Shown piece by piece: positions 13,642 to 21,558 of a stretch of 21,784 nt of DNA. The notes under the pieces were generated by a model that saw only the letters and a program-made list of their open reading frames with translations, searched no databases and had not been told where the DNA came from. Numbering within the stretch: the first letter of the stretch is position 1; each line of letters opens with the position of its first letter. The DNA is from Elusimicrobiota bacterium (GTDB lineage Bacteria > CG03 > SLGR01 > PWQF01). The stretch covers positions 1 through 21,784 of the forward strand of contig PWOI01000055.1 in NCBI GenBank assembly GCA_003557485.1, read 5' to 3'. Position numbers and translations under genes: made by a program.

Positions 13642-15638
13642 TATTGACTATCCTTTTTTCTTTCGGCCTGCTTTTTGTCTGCACTCTTTTTTCCCAACTG
13701 TTCTATTATTTTCTGCGCTGTTTTTTCACCTATTCCATCTATTTCGGCAAGAGTTTCAACTCCGGCTTTTTTAATTTTTTCCGGACTGTCATACCCTTTT
13801 TCAATAAGCAGCCGTTCGGTTTTCTCACCTATTCCTTCTATTGCCGGCAGCTTTTCGTCCTCAGCGTCAGTTATATCATCTTCGGAGGAAGAAGATGCAA
13901 AAAGCTTTTCTATTTCCTTATCCAGCTTGTCAAAATCCTCTGTTTTTTCATCCTCATAAAATTTCATCCTGGCAATCTTTTCTTTTACTTTTCCCGGTTT
14001 AAGGTCTGCCAGGGTATTGCCCGCCTCAATATATTCCAGCGCCCTGGAATGATATTTCATAATCGCGGATATCATCCGGTACTGATTCTTTATATGTGTG
14101 AATGTTTCATCGGGATCAAAAGCATGCTGCTGCAAAAAGTCCTCGCGGATCATCTTTGCGGTATCAAGAACCTGCCTGTCCTTATCGGAAAGGGATTCTT
14201 CACCGACCAGCCTAACTATTTCCTCCAGTGATTCCTCTTTCTGGAGTATTCCCATCGCCTGTTTTCTTAAATCGGAAAAACCTTCTCCCACTTCCTTTTC
14301 ATAGTAATCCCTGAGAGCGTCCCCGTAAAGAGAATAGGAGCGCAGCCAGTGTATTGCGGGAAAATGGCGCTGGGATGAAAGGTCATCATCAAGACCCCAG
14401 AAAACTTTTACTACCCTCAAAGTATTCTTTACCATCGGGTCGGAAAGGTCGCCGCCGGGAGGTGAAACCGCCCCTATTATGGAAAGAGACCCTTCCCTGT
14501 CGGCACCCAGGCATTTAACCCGGCCTCCCCTCTCATAAAATTCTGCCACCCTGGAGGCGAGATAGGCCGGATATCCCTCTTCCCCGGGCATCTCTTCCAG
14601 GCGGCCGGACATCTCCCTGAGAGCCTCCGCCCAGCGGGAAGTTGAATCAGCCATAAGGGCTACCTTGTATCCCATATCGCGGAGATATTCGGCTATTGTC
14701 GTACCGGTATAGATAGAGGCTTCGCGGGCTGCAACCGGCATATTTGAAGTATTTGCGATAAGAACTGTTCTTTTTATTAGGGGTTCTCCTGAGTACGGAT
14801 CTTCAAGCTCGGGAAACTCCTGCAGAACATCTGTCATTTCGTTTCCGCGCTCGCCGCACCCTATATAAACAACAATTTCCGCATCGGTCCATTTTGCAAG
14901 CTGCTGCTGAACTATAGTTTTCCCACTTCCGAAGGGGCCCGGTATACATGCAACGCCTCCCTTGGCTATCGGAAAGAAGGTGTCTATCACTCTCTGCCCG
15001 GATATTAGAGGCTCTTCCGGAGGAACTTTTTCAAGGTATGGCCTTTTTTTTCTGACCGGCCACTCCTGCAGCATCTGTATTTTATGAGTTTTCCCGGAGC
15101 TGTCCTTTATTTCCGCCACATCGTCAATAACTGTAAATTTACCCGACTCTATTACGGTTATTTCACCTTCAAGTCCCGGAGGGACCATTACCCTGTGCTG
15201 GACAGTCGGCGTCTCCTCAACTGTACCTATCACAGTTCCGGCAGAAACTTTATCTCCTTTTTTCACCGAAGCCTTAAAGTCCCATTTCTTCTTTCTGTCC
15301 AGTCCCTGGGCTTTTGCACCGCGGGCTATAAAATCTCCGGTTTCGTTGCGGACTACGTCAAGTGGCCGCTGAATACCGTCAAAAATGCTCCCGATAAGCC
15401 CGGGACCGAGCTGGACCGAAAGCGAAGAACCCGTGGTTACTACTTCTTCCCCGGGTTTTATTCCTCCTGTCTCCTCATAGACCTGTATGGAGGCTTTCTC
15501 TCCGTGAAGTTCTACGATTTCTCCTATAAGGCTGTCTTTTCCAACCCGGACAACCTCGTTCATCTTTACGCCTTTCAGGCCCACCGCGCCTACAAGAGGC
15601 CCTGATATCTTTATAATTTTCCCTTTTGTTTCACTCAT
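13641..15638 (-). CDS. atpA: V/A-type ATPase catalytic subunit A with extra C-terminal HhH domain
   Basis: A 665-residue catalytic subunit. The P-loop GPFGSGKT (234-241), catalytic Glu in CGERGNEM (E263), the A-type bulge domain (about 115-195) and [12 protein letters not shown] (331-342) mark it as the ATP-hydrolysing or ATP-making subunit. Normal A subunits end near 580-590. Here an acidic Ser/Glu/Asp linker (581-597) leads to two helix-hairpin-helix units, [12 protein letters not shown] (600-611) and [13 protein letters not shown] (633-645), and a Lys-rich tail (650-665). Such HHH_5-like modules usually bind DNA or RNA, or mediate protein contacts. The reading frame is continuous, so this is a fusion and not an overlap. 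The start overlaps the F stop by 4 nt (ATGA). Confidence 0.95.
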   Translation of the reverse strand: MSETKGKIIKISGPLVGAVGLKGVKMNEVVRVGKDSLIGEIVELHGEKASIQVYEETGGIKPGEEVVTTGSSLSVQLGPGLIGSIFDGIQRPLDVVRNETGDFIARGAKAQGLDRKKKWDFKASVKKGDKVSAGTVIGTVEETPTVQHRVMVPPGLEGEITVIESGKFTVIDDVAEIKDSSGKTHKIQMLQEWPVRKKRPYLEKVPPEEPLISGQRVIDTFFPIAKGGVACIPGPFGSGKTIVQQQLAKWTDAEIVVYIGCGERGNEMTDVLQEFPELEDPYSGEPLIKRTVLIANTSNMPVAAREASIYTGTTIAEYLRDMGYKVALMADSTSRWAEALREMSGRLEEMPGEEGYPAYLASRVAEFYERGGRVKCLGADREGSLSIIGAVSPPGGDLSDPMVKNTLRVVKVFWGLDDDLSSQRHFPAIHWLRSYSLYGDALRDYYEKEVGEGFSDLRKQAMGILQKEESLEEIVRLVGEESLSDKDRQVLDTAKMIREDFLQQHAFDPDETFTHIKNQYRMISAIMKYHSRALEYIEAGNTLADLKPGKVKEKIARMKFYEDEKTEDFDKLDKEIEKLFASSSSEDDITDAEDEKLPAIEGIGEKTERLLIEKGYDSPEKIKKAGVETLAEIDGIGEKTAQKIIEQLGKKSADKKQAERKKDSQ

Positions 15639-15958
15639 TGCTCCGCTCCATCCGGTTCCTTAAGCATATCTACGCCCATCGCCTTTATAGAGGCTTTTTT
15701 TATCTTATTGTCAGCCATCTCTGATTTACCCCACGGCTTCAGCACGGTTATATTTGCGCCTCTGTTTTCCAGTTCCTGCAAAACTTTTATATCTTCTATT
15801 ATATTCTCATCAACTATGTAAACTGTACTGTCAAACTCTTTTTCATTGAAAATATCCGAATTCCCTATCTTATCCGCTTCAGCAGTTTCAAGTCCCGCCA
15901 GAGAAAACGGGATAATAAATTCCTTCCCGCCGACAGCTATTATTCTATATTCAGGCAT
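15635..15958 (-). CDS. atpF: V/A-type ATPase subunit F
   Basis: A 107-residue small rotor subunit that sits on D in the central stalk. It opens with EYRIIAVGGKEFIIPFSLAGLE, the expected beta-strand and Gly-rich turn of subunit F, and has STVYIVDENI near the middle. Its position between C and A is the canonical order. It overlaps the end of C by 8 nt and the A start by 4 nt. The symbol follows V/A-type naming. Confidence 0.85.
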   Translation of the reverse strand: MPEYRIIAVGGKEFIIPFSLAGLETAEADKIGNSDIFNEKEFDSTVYIVDENIIEDIKVLQELENRGANITVLKPWGKSEMADNKIKKASIKAMGVDMLKEPDGAEQ

Positions 15959-16826
15959 AGGAATAAAAAAGATTGTCCATTATTTCCCTTGAATTAAGGC
16001 CTATCTTCAATCCCGCGTATACAGCTGTCAGGTTTTTTGCTTCTCTGAGCAAAGTGAGAAAAAAAGCGCATACCGGTTCCGGTCCGAACGTTATCTTACG
16101 CAGCTCCTTCAGGCGGGCGCCTGTCCATTCTTCTATCTTTCTTTCATAGTTTTCCGCAGGCTCATCCCTTGATACTGCTTTCATAAAAGGACGCGCGCCA
16201 AGTTTAGCAGGTATCTCGCGGCGGCAGTCAGTATTATCCCAAAAAGAAACCGGTATCTTGCCGCCTTCAAAATAGGGACCCGGTTTTATGTGCCTGATGT
16301 TATTTAAAAAATTTTTAATATCTATATGGCTGCGCCACAGCTCCTTTATTGCAGGTGAAGAAAACTTATCCAGATAAAGATGTGAAACCGAATCTATGAA
16401 GGCTTTCTCTATCTGCCTGTCGGAAAGATCACCGGAAATTTCAAGCTGCCTTACTGCTCTTTTTACCGCTTCGCCTTCCCCGGATGATACAGGGATGACT
16501 CTCCTTTCACCTGTTTCGGCTTCCAGGTTTTTTACAGACTCCATATATTCTGCCGCTCTTACAGGGACCATAAAAGCGTCAAGCATAACAGCGTCCCGCC
16601 CCATATCCTTTCTGAAATCACGGTATATGCTGTCTATATATCTGAAAGAAGCTGCTTCAAGGCCGTCTTCCTCCATATATTTTCCATACCCGGTGTCCTT
16701 AAGTTCCCTTATAAAACCTGCGGGGTTTTTATGTTCCGTAAAGCGGGTAAAGGCGCCCCTGCCGAAAAGATGCGTCTCATATACCCTTATTTTCCCTGTC
16801 AGATATAACTGTCTGTTAAGAGCCAT
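15951..16826 (-). CDS. atpC: V/A-type ATPase subunit C (d/AC39-type)
   Basis: A 291-residue protein (from ATG 16826) of the AC39/subunit C family, the helical socket joining the central shaft to the membrane c-ring. It is poorly conserved, and the call rests mainly on length, helical character and place between E and F. The family-like end of the first helical block (LYLTGKIRVYETHLFGRG) and the final ILDNLFY-like MDNLFYSYA fit. A longer frame starts at TTG 16859, but ATG 16826 (MALNRQ) is far more plausible and overlaps the E stop by only 11 nt. Confidence 0.78.
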   Translation of the reverse strand: MALNRQLYLTGKIRVYETHLFGRGAFTRFTEHKNPAGFIRELKDTGYGKYMEEDGLEAASFRYIDSIYRDFRKDMGRDAVMLDAFMVPVRAAEYMESVKNLEAETGERRVIPVSSGEGEAVKRAVRQLEISGDLSDRQIEKAFIDSVSHLYLDKFSSPAIKELWRSHIDIKNFLNNIRHIKPGPYFEGGKIPVSFWDNTDCRREIPAKLGARPFMKAVSRDEPAENYERKIEEWTGARLKELRKITFGPEPVCAFFLTLLREAKNLTAVYAGLKIGLNSREIMDNLFYSYA

Positions 16827-17430
16827 CTTTAAAGTGTTTCTTACCAAAAAGCTTTTCAACTACCCGGTTTTCCAAGCGTTCCCTGAGATAATCCCGGACA
16901 GCTGCAGAATCGGCCGTGACTGTATAGTTTTCGCCTTCAAGTATAAACCATCCGTCAAGTTTTTTGTCGGGTTCTGCAAGCTCCAGTTTCCAGCCGCGGC
17001 GGCGATTTAATTCAGCTACATAGCCTTTGTCAAAGATATCGCTTTTACCGGACGGCCTTATTTTCTCTTCTCCGGTGGAGACCATTTTCTCAAGCAGTAT
17101 TTCAGCAGCCGCCCTGGCATCCTTTTCGGGAAGTTTTTCCAGGGATTTTGCGGCTTCATCAAAAACTTGTTCAATGACCTGCCGCATTCCTGAAAGAACA
17201 TCCCGTCGGGTTTTCAGCCGGGCCGAAGATATCATTTTAGTCTTTTCAAGCTCACCCTGGATTTCGTATTTTTTCTTCTCTTCTTCTACGAAACTCTTTT
17301 TCTTTTTTTCAAATTCTTCCAGGCGCTGCTTTTTTTTATCTTCAAGAATTTTTTCTATCTTCTGAATTTCCTCTGCAGCTTCTTCCTCGATCTTTGAAAG
17401 CAGGCTGCCGAGTTTTTTGTTTTCCGCCAT
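16816..17430 (-). CDS. atpE: V/A-type ATPase subunit E (peripheral stalk)
   Basis: A 204-residue protein. The first half (about 5-75) is a highly charged Lys/Glu coiled coil that pairs with the G/H subunit to make the peripheral stalk. The second half is the globular head that holds the top of the A3B3 ring, with the family-like features FILEGENYTVTADSAAVRDYLRERLE (about 166-191). It starts 2 nt after the K stop. The symbol follows V/A-type naming. Confidence 0.85.
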   Translation of the reverse strand: MAENKKLGSLLSKIEEEAAEEIQKIEKILEDKKKQRLEEFEKKKKSFVEEEKKKYEIQGELEKTKMISSARLKTRRDVLSGMRQVIEQVFDEAAKSLEKLPEKDARAAAEILLEKMVSTGEEKIRPSGKSDIFDKGYVAELNRRRGWKLELAEPDKKLDGWFILEGENYTVTADSAAVRDYLRERLENRVVEKLFGKKHFKDGS

Positions 17431-17432
17431 TG

Positions 17433-17930
17433 TTAAATCTGTATTCCGTTAAGAAGGAATATTGTTATGACAAGGCCCAGCACCGCGTATGTTTCAACGA
17501 ATGCTCCGTATATTACGGCTTTCATAGCATGTTCCGGTTTTTTTTCAGCGACGCCTATTCCGGCAGCGCAAACTCTTCCCTGATGTATACCGCTCAGCAG
17601 CCCTGTAAAAGCAATAGGCAGTGCGGCGCCCAGTATCTGCAGGCCCTGCGCTGTAGTTACCGCGGCAACATCTCCAAGAAGTCCAACTTTAAGAATTATG
17701 AGAAACGCTGCCACAAACCCGTAAAACCCCTGTGTCCCGGGCAGGGAGACAAGGATAAGCATAACACCGAATTTGTCAGGATCCTCCGAAAGGACTCCGC
17801 TGGCCGCCTGGCCTGTATACCCTATACCCATAGCCGACCCTATGCCGGCGAATATCATTGCGGCGGCAGCCGCCATAACCGAGAGCGTCAGGCCGTCCAG
17901 TCCTTCAATAGCGAGAACTATACTTTCCAT
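17433..17930 (-). CDS. atpK: V/A-type ATPase subunit K (membrane ring), predicted Na+-binding
   Basis: A 165-residue proteolipid with four membrane helices arising from a doubled hairpin (GIGSAMGIGYTGQAA in the first half, GIHQGRVCAAGI in the second). The ion-carrying Glu is E146 in VETYAVLG. All residues that bind Na+ in Enterococcus hirae NtpK (L61, T64, Q65, Q110, E139) have counterparts: L63, T66, Q67 in LPGTQGFYGF, Q117 and E146. A sodium-coupled rotor is therefore likely. The first hairpin has no carboxylate, so each subunit carries one ion, as in NtpK. It has a strong Shine-Dalgarno (GGAGG, 4 nt before ATG), in contrast to most genes here, fitting the many copies needed for the ring. 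Confidence 0.93.
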   Translation of the reverse strand: MESIVLAIEGLDGLTLSVMAAAAAMIFAGIGSAMGIGYTGQAASGVLSEDPDKFGVMLILVSLPGTQGFYGFVAAFLIILKVGLLGDVAAVTTAQGLQILGAALPIAFTGLLSGIHQGRVCAAGIGVAEKKPEHAMKAVIYGAFVETYAVLGLVITIFLLNGIQI

Positions 17931-17946
17931 ATTTTACCTCCGTTTA

Positions 17947-19866
17947 TCATTTGTCGGCAAAATTAACTCTTTTTGCGACATTCCTGAAGGGCGTAAACCT
18001 CTTACCCCCTCCCTCAAAAAATCTTGTGAAAAATTCAACATACTGAAGCCTTGATGTATGAACATAGCCGCTCAGGCAGCTCATAAGAAGGTTTATTACA
18101 AGATGTCCTATTATAAGAACAAACGGTATAGCTATATACCCTATAAATCCGGCCATTGCTGGAAGCTGTTTGGAAATTTCATTTATTGCCATTCCGAGTA
18201 TGGCAGTAGCCATCCCGAGAGCGAAAATGCGCGAGTATGAAACCATGTCTTTAAAATAATCAGTCATTCCGTAAAGGTTCCCGAGGCCCTTGAGGGGACG
18301 GAGAAAAATATTTTTTGCGCTGTGGCCGCTCAAAAAAAGTATCCCAAATAATCCCAGACCGGATAAATAGGCTGAAGCTTTACCAAGGAAAGCGCTCTCA
18401 AGAGCTATTGAGTTGACCATAAAAACTGATACCCCTATAACAAAAAGAATCCTTGAAAAATCCTCATATAAACTTTCTTTTATAAAACCTCTTTTTATTT
18501 TTTCCAGAGCTGAAATCAGCTGGCCGTAAAGCACCTGTACAAAGCCCAGGCCTATTGAAAAGTAAAGAAAATACTCGGGACTTTCCATAAGGTTGATTAT
18601 CCGCAGCCTTTCTATTACTGCCACCCCGTCCAGGGCGTCCCCGAACCAGCCGCCGGTCAGAACTCCCGCAACGACAGATGCTGACCCGCTGAAAAGAATG
18701 AGTTTCATAAATTTTATTGCCGAGGCGGATATTTTAAAAGATTTCAGAGCCCACACCGCAAGGCCGACCAGTATCAGTCCGTAACCCGCATCTCCCAGGC
18801 AAAGCCCGAAGAAAAAAGCAAAAAAGAAACTCAGGTGAGGAGTAGGGTCCACCCACCTGTAGCTGGGAGTCCCGTATAGATCGGTGACAACTTCAAATGA
18901 TTCCGAAAAAGTTCCGTTTTTAAGAATAACCGGCGGGTCGTCTTCTTCGGAAGGCTCTTCAAACTCAATATGGCACCCGGCCTTAAGGCCGTCTACAAGC
19001 CGTATCAGGTCCTCCTTAAGAAAATCAGGGCACCATGCTGAAATTACCCTCGTATACCTGGTTGCAAGGGCCTTTTTGTACTCTGTTTCCCGCATAAAAA
19101 AGTTTTCATAGTAGTCCAGAAGCACCATATAATCAAATGATTTTTTCAGGTATTTATCTTTAATTTTTTTATGGATTTCTTTAATTTCATTTTCCGAAGA
19201 TTTAATGATTTTTTCGAGGCTTTGTATCTCTTCGGAAGGCGTTTTATCCGCAGGTATATCAAATATATGAATATTGAGATTTTCTATCTCACCGGATACT
19301 TTTTTCTCGTCTTTTTTAAAAAAAGTGACAGCAAGTATTGCCGGAGGGCCCGAAGAGACCTCGACAGCCATCATAAGGCCGGACTGGTTTATAGACTCAG
19401 CGGCCTGTTGCGAAGCCCTTACTATCAGCGTCTTAGTTTTTTTTGTAGTAAGGTTTTTGCCGCTAAGCTTTATATTCTTTATTTCCCGTAGCTGATCCAA
19501 CCGGTGTTTTGCATCTTCCACACGGTCGTGAATCAGACGGAGATATTTCTGCGACTGCCTTATATCCTCGTAATCTTTTCTTACATCCGTGGTTTTTTTT
19601 ATTTTCTGCAGCTGACTGCTGCTAACTGCGGGAAGCCCTTCGTTAAGCTTCTTCCAGACGGAATCTTTCTGTTTGTAGTTTTTAAGATATCCGCTAATAA
19701 ACTCAAGCTCAAGAATAGTATGTTTTATTTTTCCGGAATCGTCCGGAGCAACTTCTTTTTTGCTGAAAATCTCCAACTTCCCCCATTCCTGGAGCTCTTC
19801 AAAAACTTTGCCGTTGACTCCGGAGGGGCAGGCAATATGAACCTTAAGTACCCTGCTTATTGCCAA
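17947..19866 (-). CDS. atpI: V/A-type ATPase subunit I (membrane stator, a-subunit)
   Basis: A 639-residue protein. The N-terminal half (about 1-330) is cytoplasmic, with long coiled-coil arms (about 75-130 and 208-245) that hold the peripheral stalk. The C-terminal half has seven or eight membrane helices (about 350-615) forming the ion half-channels beside the K ring. The stretches FFFAFFFGLCLGDAGYGLIL (about 348-367), SYSRIFALGMATAILGMAIN and the final GHLVINLLMSCLSGYVHTSRLQYVEFF are typical of the family, including the conserved Arg in SYSRIFALG. The start is TTG at 19866, 1 nt after the G/H stop; no ATG is nearby. Confidence 0.92.
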   Translation of the reverse strand: MAISRVLKVHIACPSGVNGKVFEELQEWGKLEIFSKKEVAPDDSGKIKHTILELEFISGYLKNYKQKDSVWKKLNEGLPAVSSSQLQKIKKTTDVRKDYEDIRQSQKYLRLIHDRVEDAKHRLDQLREIKNIKLSGKNLTTKKTKTLIVRASQQAAESINQSGLMMAVEVSSGPPAILAVTFFKKDEKKVSGEIENLNIHIFDIPADKTPSEEIQSLEKIIKSSENEIKEIHKKIKDKYLKKSFDYMVLLDYYENFFMRETEYKKALATRYTRVISAWCPDFLKEDLIRLVDGLKAGCHIEFEEPSEEDDPPVILKNGTFSESFEVVTDLYGTPSYRWVDPTPHLSFFFAFFFGLCLGDAGYGLILVGLAVWALKSFKISASAIKFMKLILFSGSASVVAGVLTGGWFGDALDGVAVIERLRIINLMESPEYFLYFSIGLGFVQVLYGQLISALEKIKRGFIKESLYEDFSRILFVIGVSVFMVNSIALESAFLGKASAYLSGLGLFGILFLSGHSAKNIFLRPLKGLGNLYGMTDYFKDMVSYSRIFALGMATAILGMAINEISKQLPAMAGFIGYIAIPFVLIIGHLVINLLMSCLSGYVHTSRLQYVEFFTRFFEGGGKRFTPFRNVAKRVNFADK

Positions 19867-19867
19867 A

Positions 19868-20185
19868 TCAGATTTCGCCTTTCAGGAAAATCTCAACAAT
19901 CTCGCCCGCAATTTCAAGGCTTTTTTCAGATGAGCCTTCTATTGAAGAAAGTTTTTTCTCGGCGGAAGCCTTTATTTTTTCGACCTCTTTTTCCGCTTCA
20001 ATGCGGTATTTTTTTATTATGGAGTCTTTTTCTCCGGTGAGGTCTTTTTTGAGTTCTTCCCACTTTTTATCAAACGAGCTAATAAACTCATTAAGCTCTC
20101 CCCGTGCCCGATCCCGGGTTTTCTCAATTTCCGAGAGTGCCTTGTGTTCAGTTTGAATAATTTTTTCTATAGTTTTTTCTATCAT
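19868..20185 (-). CDS. V/A-type ATPase subunit G/H (peripheral stalk)
   Basis: A 105-residue, almost wholly helical protein rich in Lys and Glu with a heptad-like pattern (about 5-85), the expected partner of subunit E in the peripheral stalk. The sequence itself is low in information, so the call leans on its place as first gene of the ATPase cluster, where Thermus has G and archaea have H. The ATG has no Shine-Dalgarno and the predicted leader is under 10 nt. Confidence 0.75.
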   Translation of the reverse strand: MIEKTIEKIIQTEHKALSEIEKTRDRARGELNEFISSFDKKWEELKKDLTGEKDSIIKKYRIEAEKEVEKIKASAEKKLSSIEGSSEKSLEIAGEIVEIFLKGEI

Positions 20186-20198
20186 TTTTCAGTTTTAA

Positions 20199-20227
20199 AT
20201 GTTATAACATATTGACTATAAAGTCAA
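20199..20227 (-). promoter_or_regulatory. Promoter of the ATPase operon, covered by two palindromes
   Basis: On the minus strand TTGACT (20222-20227) and TATAAC (20201-20206) are 15 nt apart, a little short for sigma70; TAACAT at 17 nt is a weaker alternative. The -35 lies inside a perfect inverted repeat, TTGACT-ATAA-AGTCAA (20212-20227), and the -10 lies inside a perfect 12-bp palindrome, ATGTTATAACAT (20199-20210). A third short palindrome, TTTAC-C-GTAAA, is at 20241-20251. A regulator binding either large palindrome would block or remodel the promoter. The leader to ATG 20185 is about 9 nt. Confidence 0.5.
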
Positions 20228-20287
20228 GAAACCAGGCGGATTTACCGTAAAAGCAGAATTAAATTGTTTTATGGAGAGTATTTTTTG

Positions 20288-20659
20288 TCAGAAAGATTTT
20301 AAGTATTTTGCAACAGTATCCCGAAGTGTTTTGATATCAACGGGTTTTTCCATGAAATCCAGGACTCCCTTTTCCATTATTCCCTCTCTGCAAATTACTG
20401 AACCTGAAATAACCAGTATTTTTATTGCAGAATTGATTTTTTTAAGCTTTTCTATTAGCTCCATTCCATCCATTGCCGGCAGTTCTATATCTGTAATGAC
20501 CAGATCATGGTTTACAGCTCTGAAAAGGCCCAGGCCATCCTCGGCTGAAGAGGCCAGATCTATTTCATAGTCGGAATTCTTTTTCAGTATCCTGAAATAG
20601 GCTTCTCGCAAATGTTTCTCATCTTCAACTATAAGTATTTTTTTCTTTTTAATATTCAT
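20288..20659 (-). CDS. Stand-alone receiver protein (CheY-like response regulator)
   Basis: A 123-residue single receiver domain. The acidic pocket VEDE (11-14), acceptor Asp in LVITDIELPAMDG (D57), the Ser in VISGS and the Lys in FMEKPVD are all present, so it should accept phosphate. No output domain is attached. It follows the membrane-anchored winged-helix gene after a 168-nt gap that contains a PhoB-type operator, so it may be a target of that regulator, its missing receiver half, or both. The ATPase promoter begins about 60 nt downstream; no clear terminator separates them, so read-through into the ATPase genes is possible. Confidence 0.9.
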   Translation of the reverse strand: MNIKKKKILIVEDEKHLREAYFRILKKNSDYEIDLASSAEDGLGLFRAVNHDLVITDIELPAMDGMELIEKLKKINSAIKILVISGSVICREGIMEKGVLDFMEKPVDIKTLRDTVAKYLKSF

Positions 20660-20744
20660 CTTTCAAATATTTCCTGCCGCCTGTCTTTTCCGGATGCCTC
20701 TCACCTATGCCCTTACATCACATATATACACGCCTTTCACCTAT

Positions 20745-20799
20745 AGTATAAGGTATGCGTTTAACAGATAGGCAACTTTACTGTAACATTGGTGTAACA
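20745..20799 (-). promoter_or_regulatory. Four 11-bp-phased elements plus -10 box, PhoB/OmpR-type operator-promoter
   Basis: On the plus strand the elements are TTTAACA (20760-20766), GGCAACT (20771-20777), TGTAACA (20782-20788) and TGTAACA (20793-20799): starts exactly 11 bp apart, sharing AAC at positions 4-6. On the minus strand the last element ends 9 nt before a -10 box TATACT (20745-20750), with no good -35. In PhoB-type promoters the 11-bp direct repeats take the place of the -35 and end about 10 nt before the -10. The start would be near 20738, with a leader of about 80 nt to the receiver gene. The neighbouring gene encodes a winged-helix protein of just this class. Confidence 0.6.
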
Positions 20800-20827
20800 G
20801 AGGTGTTTTTTAGAGGAAAGGCTTTAT

Positions 20828-21502
20828 TTATCCGGTGAATTTATAACCAAAACCGGGTACTGTTTTAATATATGCCCCGCAGGTCCCCAGTTTTTTTCTG
20901 AGCCTGGCTATTGACATATCCACCGATCTTGTAGAGCCGTAATAATCATAGCCCCATACCCGGCTAAGAAGAAACTCTCTTGATAGAACCCGTTCTTTTT
21001 TGTTCATAAATACCCATAAAAGTTCAAACTCATGGGGAGTAAGTTCCAGTTCTTTTTCGCCTGCCCAGACTACCCGGGCAGGATGGTCAATAACAAGTTC
21101 TTTAAATCTGACCGATGAAATTTCTTCAATTTCGTTTATAAGTTTTGAAAGTTTCCCGCTTGCATTTATTAAATCTTTTTTTCCTTCAGGCGGAAAGTTC
21201 AGCCTCTCTATAGCGGAAACTATTGTTTTAGCCTCTGCAGCTATTTCGTTTACAACCAAATCGGATATATTTTTATATTTATTTTCTTCCTGTACCGCAC
21301 TTCTCTCAAGCTCTTTTATACCCTCGGCTATTCTTTCAAGGTTTACAAGGGCTATTACAAGAAACAGGAAAAGGCTTATGATAATAATAGTCGCAGACAA
21401 CATCGATGTAGCTCCCTGGAAAAGCATAATATTTATCACGGGTACGGCAAAAAGTAGCAGAAAAAAAACCTTAAGTTCATTTTTTAAATTTAATTTAATC
21501 AT
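20828..21502 (-). CDS. Membrane-anchored OmpR/PhoB-type winged-helix regulator without receiver
   Basis: A 224-residue protein. Two membrane helices (about 11-29 and 34-54) with a very short loop place the rest in the cytoplasm. Residues about 60-135 form charged helices that resemble a histidine-kinase dimerisation domain (NISDLVVNEIAAEAKTIVSAIERL, then INASGKLSKLINEIEEISS), but the phospho-acceptor His is absent. Residues about 137-222 are a good OmpR/PhoB-type winged helix (ELTPHEFELLWVF, VLSREFLLSRVWG, recognition helix TRSVDMSIARLRKKL, wing KTVPGFGYKF). There is no receiver domain. This is a one-component, membrane-tethered transcription factor with the opposite topology to ToxR. A weak site, GGGAG, lies 9 nt before ATG 21502. 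The signal it senses is unknown. Confidence 0.8.
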   Translation of the reverse strand: MIKLNLKNELKVFFLLLFAVPVINIMLFQGATSMLSATIIIISLFLFLVIALVNLERIAEGIKELERSAVQEENKYKNISDLVVNEIAAEAKTIVSAIERLNFPPEGKKDLINASGKLSKLINEIEEISSVRFKELVIDHPARVVWAGEKELELTPHEFELLWVFMNKKERVLSREFLLSRVWGYDYYGSTRSVDMSIARLRKKLGTCGAYIKTVPGFGYKFTG

Positions 21503-21558
21503 CTTTTATATCTCCCGTAAATCTCACCGCCTGTGCCGGAAAAATTGTTTAAACAGCA

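Noticed and set aside
12547-13647. Plus-strand open frame of 366 codons
   Set aside because: It lies wholly antisense to the unmistakable ATPase B subunit and reads as Tyr/Phe/Cys-rich shadow protein with no recognisable motif.
13644-14231. Plus-strand open frame of 195 codons, and a similar one at 15084-15605
   Set aside because: Both are antisense shadows of the ATPase A subunit; composition is Phe/Cys/Tyr-rich and no family pattern is seen.
17394-17966. Plus-strand open frame of 190 codons over the K subunit gene
   Set aside because: The K subunit on the other strand is certain from its ion-binding motifs and GGAGG site; this frame is its shadow.
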